64,000 nt of DNA from Gordonia humi. GTDB taxonomy: Bacteria > Actinomycetota > Actinomycetes > Mycobacteriales > Mycobacteriaceae. The DNA is taken from assembly GCF_014197435.1 (NCBI RefSeq), contig NZ_JACIFP010000001.1, positions 1,054,001 to 1,118,000 on the forward strand, given 5' to 3'. The position numbers and the translations under genes were made by a program. The notes under the pieces are model-generated. The model made no database searches and was not told the origin of the DNA. It was given only the letters and a program-made list of their open reading frames with translations. Position 1 is the first letter of the stretch, and every line of letters begins with the position of its first letter. Below are positions 26,782-35,097 of this stretch, in pieces.

Positions 26782-28428
26782 ATGGCACACCGCGTCACCA
26801 GGCGTCAGTTCATCTCGAGTTCGGCGGCCGCGCTCGCGCTCGGTGTCGGCGCGTCCGGCGTCGCACCGCGAGCCTCGGCCGCGGTGGATCCCGTCGATCT
26901 CGGAGTGTTGCGCGCGGGCTCGGGCGGAGCGGCCGGCGGACGCATCGTCGGGCTGATCGACGCGCACGCACATCTGGCCGCGAGCAAGGCGTTCGGCGGC
27001 ACCATGCGGTGCGGCAGTCCGATCGGACCGATCCAGGAGGCACTCGCCGGATGCGAAGCGCACGCGGGACTCGGGACCGGTGCGTTGCTGGAGGCGATCG
27101 TCGGCGGCGGCGACCTCGCCGCCGGGCGCGACGGATGGCCGACGTTCCGAACCTGGCCGACGTACAACAGCGAACTCCACGAACAGGCCTACTATCGGTT
27201 CGTCGAACGCGCCTGGCGGGGCGGACTCCGCGTGATCAACGCGCTGTTGGTGAGCAACCGGGTGATCGCCGAACTCTACAGCGGGATGTCCAAGCGGATC
27301 GACGAGATGGACGAGGTGCGGGTCCAGCACCGATTCGTCCACCGTATGCAGGACTACATCGACCGCGAATGCGGCGGCCCCGGCAAGGGGTGGTTCCGGA
27401 TCGCCCGCACCCCCGCGGATGTACGGACCGTCGCCGCCGACGGGAAGCTCGCGGTGGTGCTCGGCGTGGAGAACTCGGAGCTGTTCGGCGGGCGCATCGT
27501 CGACGGTCGTCCGCAATGCACCGCGGACGACGTGGATCGCGGTCTCGACGAGATGGTCTCCCTCGGCATCAACAACCTGTTCCCGGTGCACAAGTTCGAC
27601 AACGCGTTCGGCGGCACCCGCTTCGACCCAGGCGTCACCGGCATCGCGATCAACATCGGCAATCGCCTCTCGACCGGACGGTTCTGGCGGGCCGAGCCCG
27701 CGGGCGACGGCCCCGCCGACCACAGCGTCGAATTCGCCGCCGACGACTTCGCCCGACTCCTGCGCAGCGTTCCCGCCCTGCGCGGGGTGGGCGTCCCCGT
27801 CTACCCGTCGGGTCCGGTCCGCAACGTCCGCGGACTCACCGACCTCGGACGCCGGGTCGTCGCCGGAATGATGGACCGCGGCATGATCGTCAACATCGAC
27901 CACATGGGCGTCACGACCGCGACGAGCGTGCTCGAGATGCTGGAGACCCGTTCGTACAGCGGCGTGATGTCGGCGCATTCGTGGGCCGACCGGACGATCC
28001 TGCACCGGACCGTCGCACTCAGCGGATTCGCCGCGGGCTACTCACACCCCGCCCATCACTCCGACGACGGCGGCATCGGCTTCCTCGACGAATGGAAGGC
28101 GAACCGGTCCGGTCCGAGGGTCGGCGGATACGGATACGGCTCGGATGTGAACGGTCTCGCACCGCTTCCCGAACCCACCGCCGAGACGACTCTGCGGTAT
28201 CCGTTCACCGCGATCAACGGTGCGCGGATGACGCGCATGAGGGCCGGGACGCGCGTGTACGACCTCAACGACGACGGTGTCCCGCACTACGGTCTGTACC
28301 CGGACTGGTGTGCCGATCTCCTCGATCAGGCGGGCGCCGAGGGGCCCGCCCTGCGCGGCGACCTGCTCTCCGGTGCGGAGGCGTTCACGTCGATGTGGGA
28401 GCGGGCGCGGGCCGGGAGCGGTCTGTGA
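26782..28428 (+). CDS. Tat-exported amidohydrolase, membrane-dipeptidase (M19)-like
   Basis: A 548-residue exported protein. The Tat signal TRRQFISSSAAALALG (6-21) ends near ASAAVD at 35. The metal-binding HxH is in LIDAHAHL (about 60-67); later candidates are the Glu in VLGVENSELFG, HKFDNAFGG, VNIDHMG and MSAHSW, and the Asp in GSDVNGL, in the order expected of the renal dipeptidase/amidohydrolase barrel. Actual substrate is unknown; a cell-wall peptide or D-amino acid dipeptide is only a guess. Its last 44 bases overlap the 3' end of the convergent isochorismate synthase gene. Confidence 0.8.
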   Translation: MAHRVTRRQFISSSAAALALGVGASGVAPRASAAVDPVDLGVLRAGSGGAAGGRIVGLIDAHAHLAASKAFGGTMRCGSPIGPIQEALAGCEAHAGLGTGALLEAIVGGGDLAAGRDGWPTFRTWPTYNSELHEQAYYRFVERAWRGGLRVINALLVSNRVIAELYSGMSKRIDEMDEVRVQHRFVHRMQDYIDRECGGPGKGWFRIARTPADVRTVAADGKLAVVLGVENSELFGGRIVDGRPQCTADDVDRGLDEMVSLGINNLFPVHKFDNAFGGTRFDPGVTGIAINIGNRLSTGRFWRAEPAGDGPADHSVEFAADDFARLLRSVPALRGVGVPVYPSGPVRNVRGLTDLGRRVVAGMMDRGMIVNIDHMGVTTATSVLEMLETRSYSGVMSAHSWADRTILHRTVALSGFAAGYSHPAHHSDDGGIGFLDEWKANRSGPRVGGYGYGSDVNGLAPLPEPTAETTLRYPFTAINGARMTRMRAGTRVYDLNDDGVPHYGLYPDWCADLLDQAGAEGPALRGDLLSGAEAFTSMWERARAGSGL

Positions 28429-29515
28429 GATCGGCGGGATCGACGCCCAACGCTCCGAGCACGGTGCGGAACTTGGCCTCGGTCTCGGCCACCTCCGCGG
28501 CCGGATCCGAACCGGCGACGATGCCGCCGCCCGCCCATGTCGTGACTCCGGTGCCCGCCGCATCGAGTTCGAGACAGCGGATCGACACCATCCACCGCCC
28601 GTCGCCCGCGGCGTCGCACCACCCGACCGCGCCCGCGTAGAAGTCGCGGGATCCCTCGACCTCGTCGATCAGTCGTGCGGCGGCCGCGCGCGGCGTCCCG
28701 CAGACGGCCGGGGTGGGGGACGTGAGCGCGGCCAGGTCGAGCGCGGTGATCGACTCGTCGGTCAGCACTCCGCGAATCGGTGTCGCCAGATGCCAGACGG
28801 CGGGCGTCGACTCGATCTGCGGACGGTCGGGCACGTCGAGTTCACGGCACAACGGTGCGAGGACGTCGACGATCTGCTCCACGACGAACGCGTGCTCGCG
28901 CAGATCCTTGTCGGATGCCCGCAGAGCCGCGACGGCGCGCCGGTCGGACTCGGCGTCGACGCCCCGCGGAGTGGTGCCGGCGAACGGATGACAGGTGACC
29001 GTCCGTCCGGTCTTGGCGATCAGCAGCTCCGGGCTGGCGCCGATCAGCCAATGGTCGGCGCGACCGGGTGCCGGATCGAGCGGCACCGCGAACGCCGTCG
29101 TGGTCGCGGCGTCGGGTCCGGGGAGGAAACGGGCGAACACGTCGGCGGGGTCGAGTGGACCGTCGAAGGTCATCTCGAGCGTGCGTGCCAGTACGGCCTT
29201 GTCGACGACGCCCTCGTCGATCGCGGCGAGCACGCGGCGGATCCGATCGGTGTGCACATCGGACGGGGTCAGAGCCGAGGACACGACGGCGGGCAGCGGT
29301 CGTGATGCGCCACTCCGAGTGCCGCGAGCGAAGCGTTCCGGTGCGATCAGCGCCGCCGTCCCCGAAGGATCGAAACCGAACGCACCGGTCACCGCGGTGA
29401 CGCCGCCGTCGGCCAGCGCCCGTGAGGCGGTCGCGACGGAGTCGAACTCGTCGGTCCGACCGTCACCGCGCCAGGACTCGGTACCGGACGCGAACAGGGA
29501 GCTCGGGACGATCAC
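28385..29515 (-). CDS. Isochorismate synthase (EntC/DhbC type)
   Basis: Chorismate-utilising enzyme, 376 residues, the size of siderophore-type synthases. The family core is present: AVLARTLEMTF (Lys/Arg start of the domain), ASPELLIAKTGRTVTCHPFAGTTPRG (catalytic region with the GTTPRG loop), KDLREHAFVVEQIVD with the metal Glu residues, SPTPAVCGTPRAAA, and DFYAGAVGWCD. Mg-dependent conversion of chorismate to isochorismate feeds menaquinone, or 2,3-dihydroxybenzoate/salicylate siderophores. No other siderophore or men genes are nearby, so the pathway is open. Overlaps the M19 gene by 44 bases tail to tail. Confidence 0.9.
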   Translation of the reverse strand: MIVPSSLFASGTESWRGDGRTDEFDSVATASRALADGGVTAVTGAFGFDPSGTAALIAPERFARGTRSGASRPLPAVVSSALTPSDVHTDRIRRVLAAIDEGVVDKAVLARTLEMTFDGPLDPADVFARFLPGPDAATTTAFAVPLDPAPGRADHWLIGASPELLIAKTGRTVTCHPFAGTTPRGVDAESDRRAVAALRASDKDLREHAFVVEQIVDVLAPLCRELDVPDRPQIESTPAVWHLATPIRGVLTDESITALDLAALTSPTPAVCGTPRAAAARLIDEVEGSRDFYAGAVGWCDAAGDGRWMVSIRCLELDAAGTGVTTWAGGGIVAGSDPAAEVAETEAKFRTVLGALGVDPADLTDRSRPAPAPTST

Positions 29516-29524
29516 TCCGTCAGG

Positions 29525-30043
29525 CTACTCGGCGGTTCCCGACGATCGTCGACGCTGATCGGGTGCGGGATCCGTGATATCCCGCACGGGCGGCATCGCA
29601 GGCGGTGACACGTATCCGCCGAGCGCGTCGTCCGACGACGAAGCGACCGCGGCGGCCTCGGATTCGAGGGCGGCGACACCGCTCTCCACCTCGGCGAGCG
29701 GTGCCTGTCTGGCCTGGCGAGGCAGCGACCAGATCGCGACCAGACGCTCGTCGAGCTGCTGCGCCGAGACCATCAGCCGGGCACGGACGTCGATCTGGTC
29801 GACGCCGGTCATCCCGATGGTGGCGTCGAGCGCGGCCACCGCGTCCCGGATACGACGGTGCAGCCGCGCCTCCGGATCGTGCGAACCGCCCCACTCGGCC
29901 GGTACGGCGACGGCGACGCCTGGGATCACCGCGTTCTGGACCATCGTCTTCTTCGACGACCGCGCGAGCGCGAACGCGAAGAGGCCGACGCCGGCGACGA
30001 CCAGGGCCAGCACCAACAGGATCACGAGGACGAGAACGGTCAT
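29525..30043 (-). CDS. Small membrane protein of the SPFH operon (LemA/YdjH-like by position)
   Basis: A 172-residue protein. One N-terminal TM helix (MTVLVLVILLVLALVVAGVG), a polar linker, then a helical region (75-135, heptad-like ALDATIGMTGVDQI, RLMVSAQQLDERLVAIW) and a disordered Pro/Asp-rich tail. The layout of TM plus helical bundle resembles LemA-type or YdjH proteins, but no signature confirms this. Start ATG 30043 overlaps the stop of the zinc-ribbon gene (ATGA). It ends the four-gene membrane operon. Confidence 0.78.
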   Translation of the reverse strand: MTVLVLVILLVLALVVAGVGLFAFALARSSKKTMVQNAVIPGVAVAVPAEWGGSHDPEARLHRRIRDAVAALDATIGMTGVDQIDVRARLMVSAQQLDERLVAIWSLPRQARQAPLAEVESGVAALESEAAAVASSSDDALGGYVSPPAMPPVRDITDPAPDQRRRSSGTAE

Positions 30044-31323
30044 TGGCTTCTCCAGATGAAGTAGGCGATCACACCGATCACGATGAGTCCGAGGATCGAC
30101 GCCGCGGCGATCTTGACCGTGCTCCACGGCCGCTCGCCCTGCACCTCACCGGTGAGACCGTTGACCATCACCTGGAAGGGTCTGCCGTCGTAGTTGACGG
30201 TCAGCAGCCACATCGGCAGCAGCAGATACATGAACTGCAGAAGATCGTAGGCCGTCGACCTGCTGCTGATCCGTTGGTGGTCGCCGCCGATGTCACGTCG
30301 TATCGACGACTCGATCTGGCTGTCGATCCGCGGCTGAGCGGCGTTGGTGAACACGTTCTGCGGGTCCAGGTCGTACGTCCGCGAGAAATGACCCGCGACG
30401 AACTCCGGCGTATACGGCACCGCGGCCTGTATCGGCCACGGCTCCAGGTCGCGGATCCGCTTGGCGTCCATCCCGGTGTTCGCGACCTCGGGAAGATCGC
30501 GAACCCGGTCGCGCACCACACCGGACCGCGGGCGCCATCGGATGCGGGTCTCGGTGTGCCGGTTGTCCCCGGACCCCACGGTCACCGTGTACGTGTCGCC
30601 GCGCTGCCCGTGATAGCTGGTCGTCGTATCCGCGTCGTACGAGTAGTACGACAGATACACGCTGGTGAACGAGCCGAGCGTCCGATACTTCTTGAACTCG
30701 CGCGGAGCGAACCAGCGGCTGTTGATCCAGCTCTCGATCGACTCGCGCGCCTTCGCCTCGCCGATGTGCAGCGGGACGATCGCGTCGAGCGGAAAGCGTG
30801 CGGATGAATCCTGCACGTCGTCGCGCTGGATCGGCGTCGCGCAGTACGGGCAGCGCGTGGCGGTGAGGCTGCCGTTGAAGACGGTCGTGCCGCCGCACGA
30901 CTGACAGACCACCTCGTGCTCGTTCCCGCCCACCGAGGCCAGCCCGACGGCGCCCGCCGCGATCGCCGCCATCGCCGTCCGCAGATCGTGTTTGACGATC
31001 CGCGCCTGCGCGTCGAGCTCGATCGGGTACGTCCGACCGCACGACCCGCAGGCCAGATTCTGCTGATCGGGCGCGAAGACCAGCGGCGCCCCGCACGACC
31101 CGCACGGATAGGTGCGCGTCTGCTCGGTGACGTGATGCTGGGCTCGGTCGGCCGCGGTGGGCGGTGCGGGAGCGGGCTCCGACGGTACCGGCGGCGGTGT
31201 CGGGGGCTGCGGTGTCGAGGACTGGGGTGTCGAGGACTGCGGTGTCGAGGACTGCTGCGTCGCGGGCTGCGGTGTCAGAGGTTGCGGGCGGCCCTGCGGC
31301 GGCAGCGGAGGAGGCTGCGTCAT
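30040..31323 (-). CDS. Zinc-ribbon membrane protein (YdjG-like)
   Basis: A 427-residue protein. The N-terminus (1-60) is Pro/Gln/Ser-rich with repeated QSSTPQSSTP. Two zinc ribbons follow: CGSCG...CGSCG (about 74-95) and CQSCG...CPYC (about 141-164), i.e. eight Cys. A central domain of about 170 residues has an aromatic YLSYYSYDADT segment. The C-terminus has a hydrophobic stretch at about 368-385 (LLQFMYLLLPMWLLTVNY) and a final TM helix. In B. subtilis YdjG a zinc ribbon precedes TM helices and works with the SPFH protein YdjI; the gene here sits seven bases after an SPFH gene. Function in this organism is inferred. Confidence 0.83.
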   Translation of the reverse strand: MTQPPPLPPQGRPQPLTPQPATQQSSTPQSSTPQSSTPQPPTPPPVPSEPAPAPPTAADRAQHHVTEQTRTYPCGSCGAPLVFAPDQQNLACGSCGRTYPIELDAQARIVKHDLRTAMAAIAAGAVGLASVGGNEHEVVCQSCGGTTVFNGSLTATRCPYCATPIQRDDVQDSSARFPLDAIVPLHIGEAKARESIESWINSRWFAPREFKKYRTLGSFTSVYLSYYSYDADTTTSYHGQRGDTYTVTVGSGDNRHTETRIRWRPRSGVVRDRVRDLPEVANTGMDAKRIRDLEPWPIQAAVPYTPEFVAGHFSRTYDLDPQNVFTNAAQPRIDSQIESSIRRDIGGDHQRISSRSTAYDLLQFMYLLLPMWLLTVNYDGRPFQVMVNGLTGEVQGERPWSTVKIAAASILGLIVIGVIAYFIWRSQ

Positions 31324-31330
31324 CGCTGGA

Positions 31331-32488
31331 CTACTGCTGCTCGGGCGGTGCGGGCGGGCCGGGCGGAGTCTGCGGCGGCAGCGGCGGAGGTCCGGCGGGA
31401 GCGAACAACGGCGCCAGCGCGGCGACCTGACCGGCCTGCGTCCACTGGGCCATGCCCTGCGCCCACACGAGTGTGGTCGGTGTGATGGCCCCGCGCAGTT
31501 GGTCGACGGTGTACGGACCCGCGGCGGTCCCGTTCTGGTCGATGTGGAAGGCCTGCGCGGTCGGCATCGGCGGCGGACCGGCCTGCGCCTGCTGTTGCGG
31601 CTGCTGCTGGCCGAACTGGTTGGCGAACTGGTTCGCCATCGCCATGCCCATCCCCATGCCCATCATGTCGCCCGCGGTGCCTCCGCCCGGATTCTGGGCG
31701 GCGGCGAGCATCGCGTCGGCCGACTTGGCCTGCTGGTAGCGGCCGAGGTCGTTCACGTTGTTGAGGAAGCCCTGTTCCTCGACGCCTCGGGCCACACCGC
31801 GCGTCATCGCGGCGGTGATCTCGTCGGGCAGCGAGATGTTCATCTGGATCGAGTCGACGTGCAGGCCGAACTCGTCGTCGACGCGGCTCTGCACGTAGTC
31901 ACGCAGCTTCTCGCTGAGCTCGACCTGCTTGCCCTGCAGGTCGATGGCACCGACTCCGGTCTCCAGGATCATGTCCGAGAAGGCTGTCGAGATCACCCGG
32001 CGCAGCAGTTCGGTGATCTCGTCGGCGTTCACCTCGCTGTCGGTGCCGATGATCTCGCGGAGGAAGATCGCCGGATCGGCGACGCGGATCACGCACAGCC
32101 CGTTGGCGCGGACCTGCACCATGCCGAAGTCGGGGTCGCGCAGCGTGATCGGGTTGGGCGTGCCCCACCGCAGGTCGGTGACCGGCCTGCGGTTGATGAA
32201 GTAGACCTCGCTGCGGAACGGGCTGTTGAATCCGTGCTTCCACCCCTGGATCGTGCTCATGATGGGGAGGTTCTCGGTGGTCAGTTCGTAGTGCCCGGGA
32301 TCGAACTGGTCGGCGAGTTGCCCGCGGTAGACGAACACGGCCTGCTGGCCTTCGCGCACGATCAGCTGCGCGCCGTTCTTGATCTCGTTGTTGTAGCGCG
32401 GAAAGCGCCACGCGAGAGTGGAACGCGAGTCGTCGATCCACTCGATGATGTCGACGAGTTCGCCGCGCATCTTGCCGATGATGCCCAT
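31331..32488 (-). CDS. SPFH-domain protein with C-terminal GYF_2 domain (YdjI-like)
   Basis: A 385-residue protein. Residues 20-240 form an SPFH/band-7-like domain of the YdjI or virion-core-like group (FPRYNNEIKNGAQLIVREGQ, then VRANGLCVIRVADPAIFL); no TM segment. Met/Gln-rich linker (MMGMGMGMAMANQFANQFGQ region, about 275-310). Residues 320-365 are a GYF_2 domain (FHIDQNGTAAGPYTVDQL, then LVWAQGMAQWTQAG), a peptide-binding module for Pro-rich ligands; the tail is Pro-rich. Scaffolds membrane microdomains in relatives. It lies in the middle of the membrane operon. Confidence 0.88.
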   Translation of the reverse strand: MGIIGKMRGELVDIIEWIDDSRSTLAWRFPRYNNEIKNGAQLIVREGQQAVFVYRGQLADQFDPGHYELTTENLPIMSTIQGWKHGFNSPFRSEVYFINRRPVTDLRWGTPNPITLRDPDFGMVQVRANGLCVIRVADPAIFLREIIGTDSEVNADEITELLRRVISTAFSDMILETGVGAIDLQGKQVELSEKLRDYVQSRVDDEFGLHVDSIQMNISLPDEITAAMTRGVARGVEEQGFLNNVNDLGRYQQAKSADAMLAAAQNPGGGTAGDMMGMGMGMAMANQFANQFGQQQPQQQAQAGPPPMPTAQAFHIDQNGTAAGPYTVDQLRGAITPTTLVWAQGMAQWTQAGQVAALAPLFAPAGPPPLPPQTPPGPPAPPEQQ

Positions 32489-32524
32489 GGTGTCTCCGTT
32501 CGAGAAGTCGGTCGGTTCAGTCTG

Positions 32525-33280
32525 TCAGGCCGCGGTCGCCGCGGTGATCGCATCGTCGTCGATGAGCTGTTGCACCAGATCGGCGCCGTCGGAGCCCAAC
32601 GTCGACGACGCCGCGCCGTAGTCGACGCCGGTCATACCGAAGCAGTAGGTGCCGTCGACCGCCGTGACGGCGCGGTGCGCGACGAAGCGAGCGTCGCCGC
32701 TGGTCTCGTTCTCGGTGTCGTGATCCCATTCGCCCGCGTCGAGGGACGCGAACTGCGATCCGCACGCATCGGTGAATCCGATGACCGCATGCACCTCGTC
32801 GGCGAGGCCGCCGTCGTCCATCGTGTCAATGTCGGCGAACACCCGCGCCATGCTCCGGTCCTCGTCGTCCGGAAGGATCATCAGCGCCTCGTCGCCGTCG
32901 TACGTCCCGGTCTCGACCCGCCAGCCGGCGGGCACGTCGACGTCGACACCGACGCCGTGCGCGAGCATCACGGTCTCATGGGAGGGCGCCGAACTCCGCT
33001 CAGGGGACGACCACGGCGCCAGGATCAGCACGACGACGCCGCCCACCGCGAGCGCGGCGACGACGATCAGCGCGACCACGAGCCCGGCCCGCGATCTGCG
33101 CGGTGGCAGAGGCGGATACGCGAGCTGCTGCTGCGGATACGGCGGATACGGTTGTCGATACGGTTGCTGCGGAAAGTGCTGGTAGCCGGGCTGCTGCGGC
33201 GGATACGCCGGTGGATTCGGGACGCGTGGAGACCCCGGCTGCGGTGGCTGCGGGCCGCCGGGACCCCACGGATTCGTCAC
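32525..33280 (-). CDS. Pro-rich single-pass membrane protein with outer domain
   Basis: A 251-residue protein. The first 60 residues are Pro/Gln/Tyr-rich (YPPQQPGYQHFPQQPYRQPY), then a TM helix (about 66-88) and an extracytoplasmic domain of about 160 residues with two Cys (DACGSQ, TYCFGM). The Pro-rich cytoplasmic segment is a plausible ligand for the GYF domain of the next gene, 36 bases downstream. I do not recognise the outer domain. It is probably the first gene of the operon. Confidence 0.8.
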   Translation of the reverse strand: MTNPWGPGGPQPPQPGSPRVPNPPAYPPQQPGYQHFPQQPYRQPYPPYPQQQLAYPPLPPRRSRAGLVVALIVVAALAVGGVVVLILAPWSSPERSSAPSHETVMLAHGVGVDVDVPAGWRVETGTYDGDEALMILPDDEDRSMARVFADIDTMDDGGLADEVHAVIGFTDACGSQFASLDAGEWDHDTENETSGDARFVAHRAVTAVDGTYCFGMTGVDYGAASSTLGSDGADLVQQLIDDDAITAATAA

Positions 33281-33416
33281 ATGGGCGATTCTATCGGTCG
33301 CCGGAGGTGGACGGGGGGTGCGCGACGGCCGACCGAATGACCCGGCCGGGGGGCATTGCGCTCGCCGTGGGTTTAAGTCTCGGCTGCCGGTCGACGGTGA
33401 GGCATAGTCGACGACG

Positions 33417-33533
33417 GGTCACGAGTTCCAGCCGACAGCCCCGGCTCGCTGGACAGCAACCCTCCATTTCACGGTGGGGTGCTCCGGGTGACGACCCGGT
33501 CCGCGTCGACCGTCGCGGACAAGCGTGGAATTC
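33417..33533 (+). ncRNA. SAM-IV riboswitch
   Basis: The leader before 33548 matches the SAM-IV aptamer (actinobacterial S-adenosylmethionine riboswitch, Rfam SAM-IV): GGTCACGAG start, CCAGC...GCTGG helix around CCCCGGCT, the core GCAACCCTCC, then CGGTGGGGTGCTCCGGGTGA and GACC closing helix, followed by the downstream pseudoknot-type hairpin and AAGCGTGGAATTCC. AAGGAG, the ribosome-binding site, comes directly after it, so SAM probably acts at translation initiation. I recognised the family by memory of its conserved core, not by a covariance model. Confidence 0.88.
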
Positions 33534-33547
33534 CAAGGAGTCTCGTC

Positions 33548-34771
33548 ATGACCGCTGTTCTCGATGGCCCCGTGTGCCGTCCGATCATCCGTGCCCTCGC
33601 TCCGGTAGCGGGCGCCGAGGCCCTCGTGCCGACCACCGGATCGCCCATCGCCTACGCCAATCTCGACTACGCGGCGTCGGCGCCCGCACTGACCTCGGTG
33701 GCCGAGCAGGTGAGCGCGGCGCTCACCGAGTACGCGAGCGTGCACCGCGGCGCCGGGCACCTGTCCCAGGTCACCACCGCCCGCTACGAGCAGGCGCGCG
33801 AGACGGTGCGCGGTTTCGTCGGAGCCCGCGCCGACGACACCGTCGTCTTCACCCGCAACACCACCGACTCGATCAATCTCGCGGCATCGATCGTGCCCGG
33901 TGACGTGGTGGTCCTCGACATCGAGCATCACGCGAACCTGCTGCCGTGGACCCGCACCGGACGAGCCCGTGTCGTGTCGTCGCGGCCGAGTCTGGAGGAC
34001 ACCCTCGGGGCGCTCGAAGCCGAACTGTCGCGCAGACCCGCCGCACTGCTCGCCGTGACGGCCGCGTCGAACGTCACCGGCGAGGTCCTCCCGATCGGGC
34101 GACTGGCCGGGATCGCTCACCGACACGGCGCGCGGATCCTGGTCGACGGCGCACAGCTGGTGCCGCACCGGCCGGTGTCGGTCGCGAGCTTCGGCGTCGA
34201 CTACCTCGTCTTCTCCGGGCACAAGCTGTACGCGCCGTTCGGTGCGGGTGTCCTGGTGGGCCGCGGCGACTGGCTCGACGCCGCGCAGCCGTATCTGGCG
34301 GGCGGCGGCGCCGGTGCCGCCGTCTCGATCGACGACGTCGTCTGGCACACCGGCGCCGCACGGCACGAGGCCGGATCGCCGAACGTGCTCGGCGCGGTGT
34401 CGATCGCGGCCGCGGCGCAGACCCTGCGCGACATCGGTTTCGAGCAGATCGGCCGGCACGAGGAACTCCTCGTGGAACGTCTCGACGAGGGGCTGGCCGC
34501 CCTGCCGCACGTGCACCCGCTGCGCATCTTCGACGATGCGCCGTCGCGCATCGGGATCGCGAGCTTCGTCGTCGACGGACACACTCCGCGGGAGGTCGCC
34601 GAGTACCTGAGCAGTCGCCACGGCATCGGGGTGCGCGACGGCAAGTTCTGCGCGCATCCGCTGCTCGCGAAGATCGGGCGCCCGGGCGGTGCGGTGCGGG
34701 CCAGCTTCGGTGTCGGCACGAGTTCGGCCGACGTCGACCGCCTGGTGGAGGCGCTCGCCGAACTGGGCTGA
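33548..34771 (+). CDS. Cysteine-desulfurase-like class V aminotransferase
   Basis: A 407-residue PLP enzyme of the SufS/CsdA type. PLP Lys226 is in VFSGHKLYAPFG, the pyridine Asp in ILVDGAQLV, and a catalytic-type Cys368 sits in RDGKFCAHPL where SufS-like enzymes carry their sulfur-accepting Cys. No suf or isc genes are adjacent, so this is not the usual Fe-S operon member. Because a SAM-IV riboswitch controls it, the enzyme is likely tied to methionine/cysteine metabolism. ATG 33548 follows AAGGAG. Exact substrate unknown: cysteine or another sulfur amino acid. Confidence 0.87.
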   Translation: MTAVLDGPVCRPIIRALAPVAGAEALVPTTGSPIAYANLDYAASAPALTSVAEQVSAALTEYASVHRGAGHLSQVTTARYEQARETVRGFVGARADDTVVFTRNTTDSINLAASIVPGDVVVLDIEHHANLLPWTRTGRARVVSSRPSLEDTLGALEAELSRRPAALLAVTAASNVTGEVLPIGRLAGIAHRHGARILVDGAQLVPHRPVSVASFGVDYLVFSGHKLYAPFGAGVLVGRGDWLDAAQPYLAGGGAGAAVSIDDVVWHTGAARHEAGSPNVLGAVSIAAAAQTLRDIGFEQIGRHEELLVERLDEGLAALPHVHPLRIFDDAPSRIGIASFVVDGHTPREVAEYLSSRHGIGVRDGKFCAHPLLAKIGRPGGAVRASFGVGTSSADVDRLVEALAELG

Positions 34772-34791
34772 TTCCGACAACGACGACGCCG

Positions 34792-34828
34792 GAGCCGGGC
34801 ATGTGTCGAACGCGACACGGCCCGGCTC
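34792..34828 (+). terminator. Hairpin terminator after the desulfurase-like gene
   Basis: Stem GAGCCGGGC (34792-34800) with GCCCGGCTC (34820-34828), enclosing a second stem GTGTCG/CGACAC with an AACG tetraloop. Begins 21 bases after the stop. Confidence 0.75.
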
Positions 34829-35063
34829 ACGTCGTGTTCGCCTCACTGCCACCGATGCGGTGGAGACGGCGAGATTCGGTGCTTCGTTGCTGGTAGATGC
34901 CGTTTCTTAGGGTCGGCTCGGTGACGCTCCTGTCGAAGCGGTGTGTCGGATTCGCGGATCGGCGTGACGCTCGCGGCGGCGGTGTCGTATCGGCCGTATC
35001 TCGGATATGCCGATTTCCGCCCGGTTGCAGAGGGGCGCCGCCGTCGGCATTCTTGACCGGCAA
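34829..35063. other. Non-coding stretch between terminator and MarR operator
   Basis: No ORF with family-like sequence or ribosome site. It is GC-rich except at the right end, where TTGACC (35053-35058) may be the -35 element of the MarR gene. Confidence 0.6.
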
Positions 35064-35084
35064 TTAGTTGTAGTGCACAAGTAA
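35064..35084. promoter_or_regulatory. MarR-type operator
   Basis: TTAGTTGT (35064-35071), AGTGC centre, ACAAGTAA (35077-35084): arms complementary at seven of eight positions, typical of MarR-family binding sites. It ends 13 bases before the ATG and covers the probable -10 region, so it should serve autorepression of the marR/MFS operon. Confidence 0.7.
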
Positions 35085-35097
35085 GCGAGTGATCGAC

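Noticed and set aside
31157..33340. A 727-codon plus-strand open frame
   Set aside because: Antisense to the SPFH operon; low-complexity Arg/Gly/Val sequence and no ribosome site.
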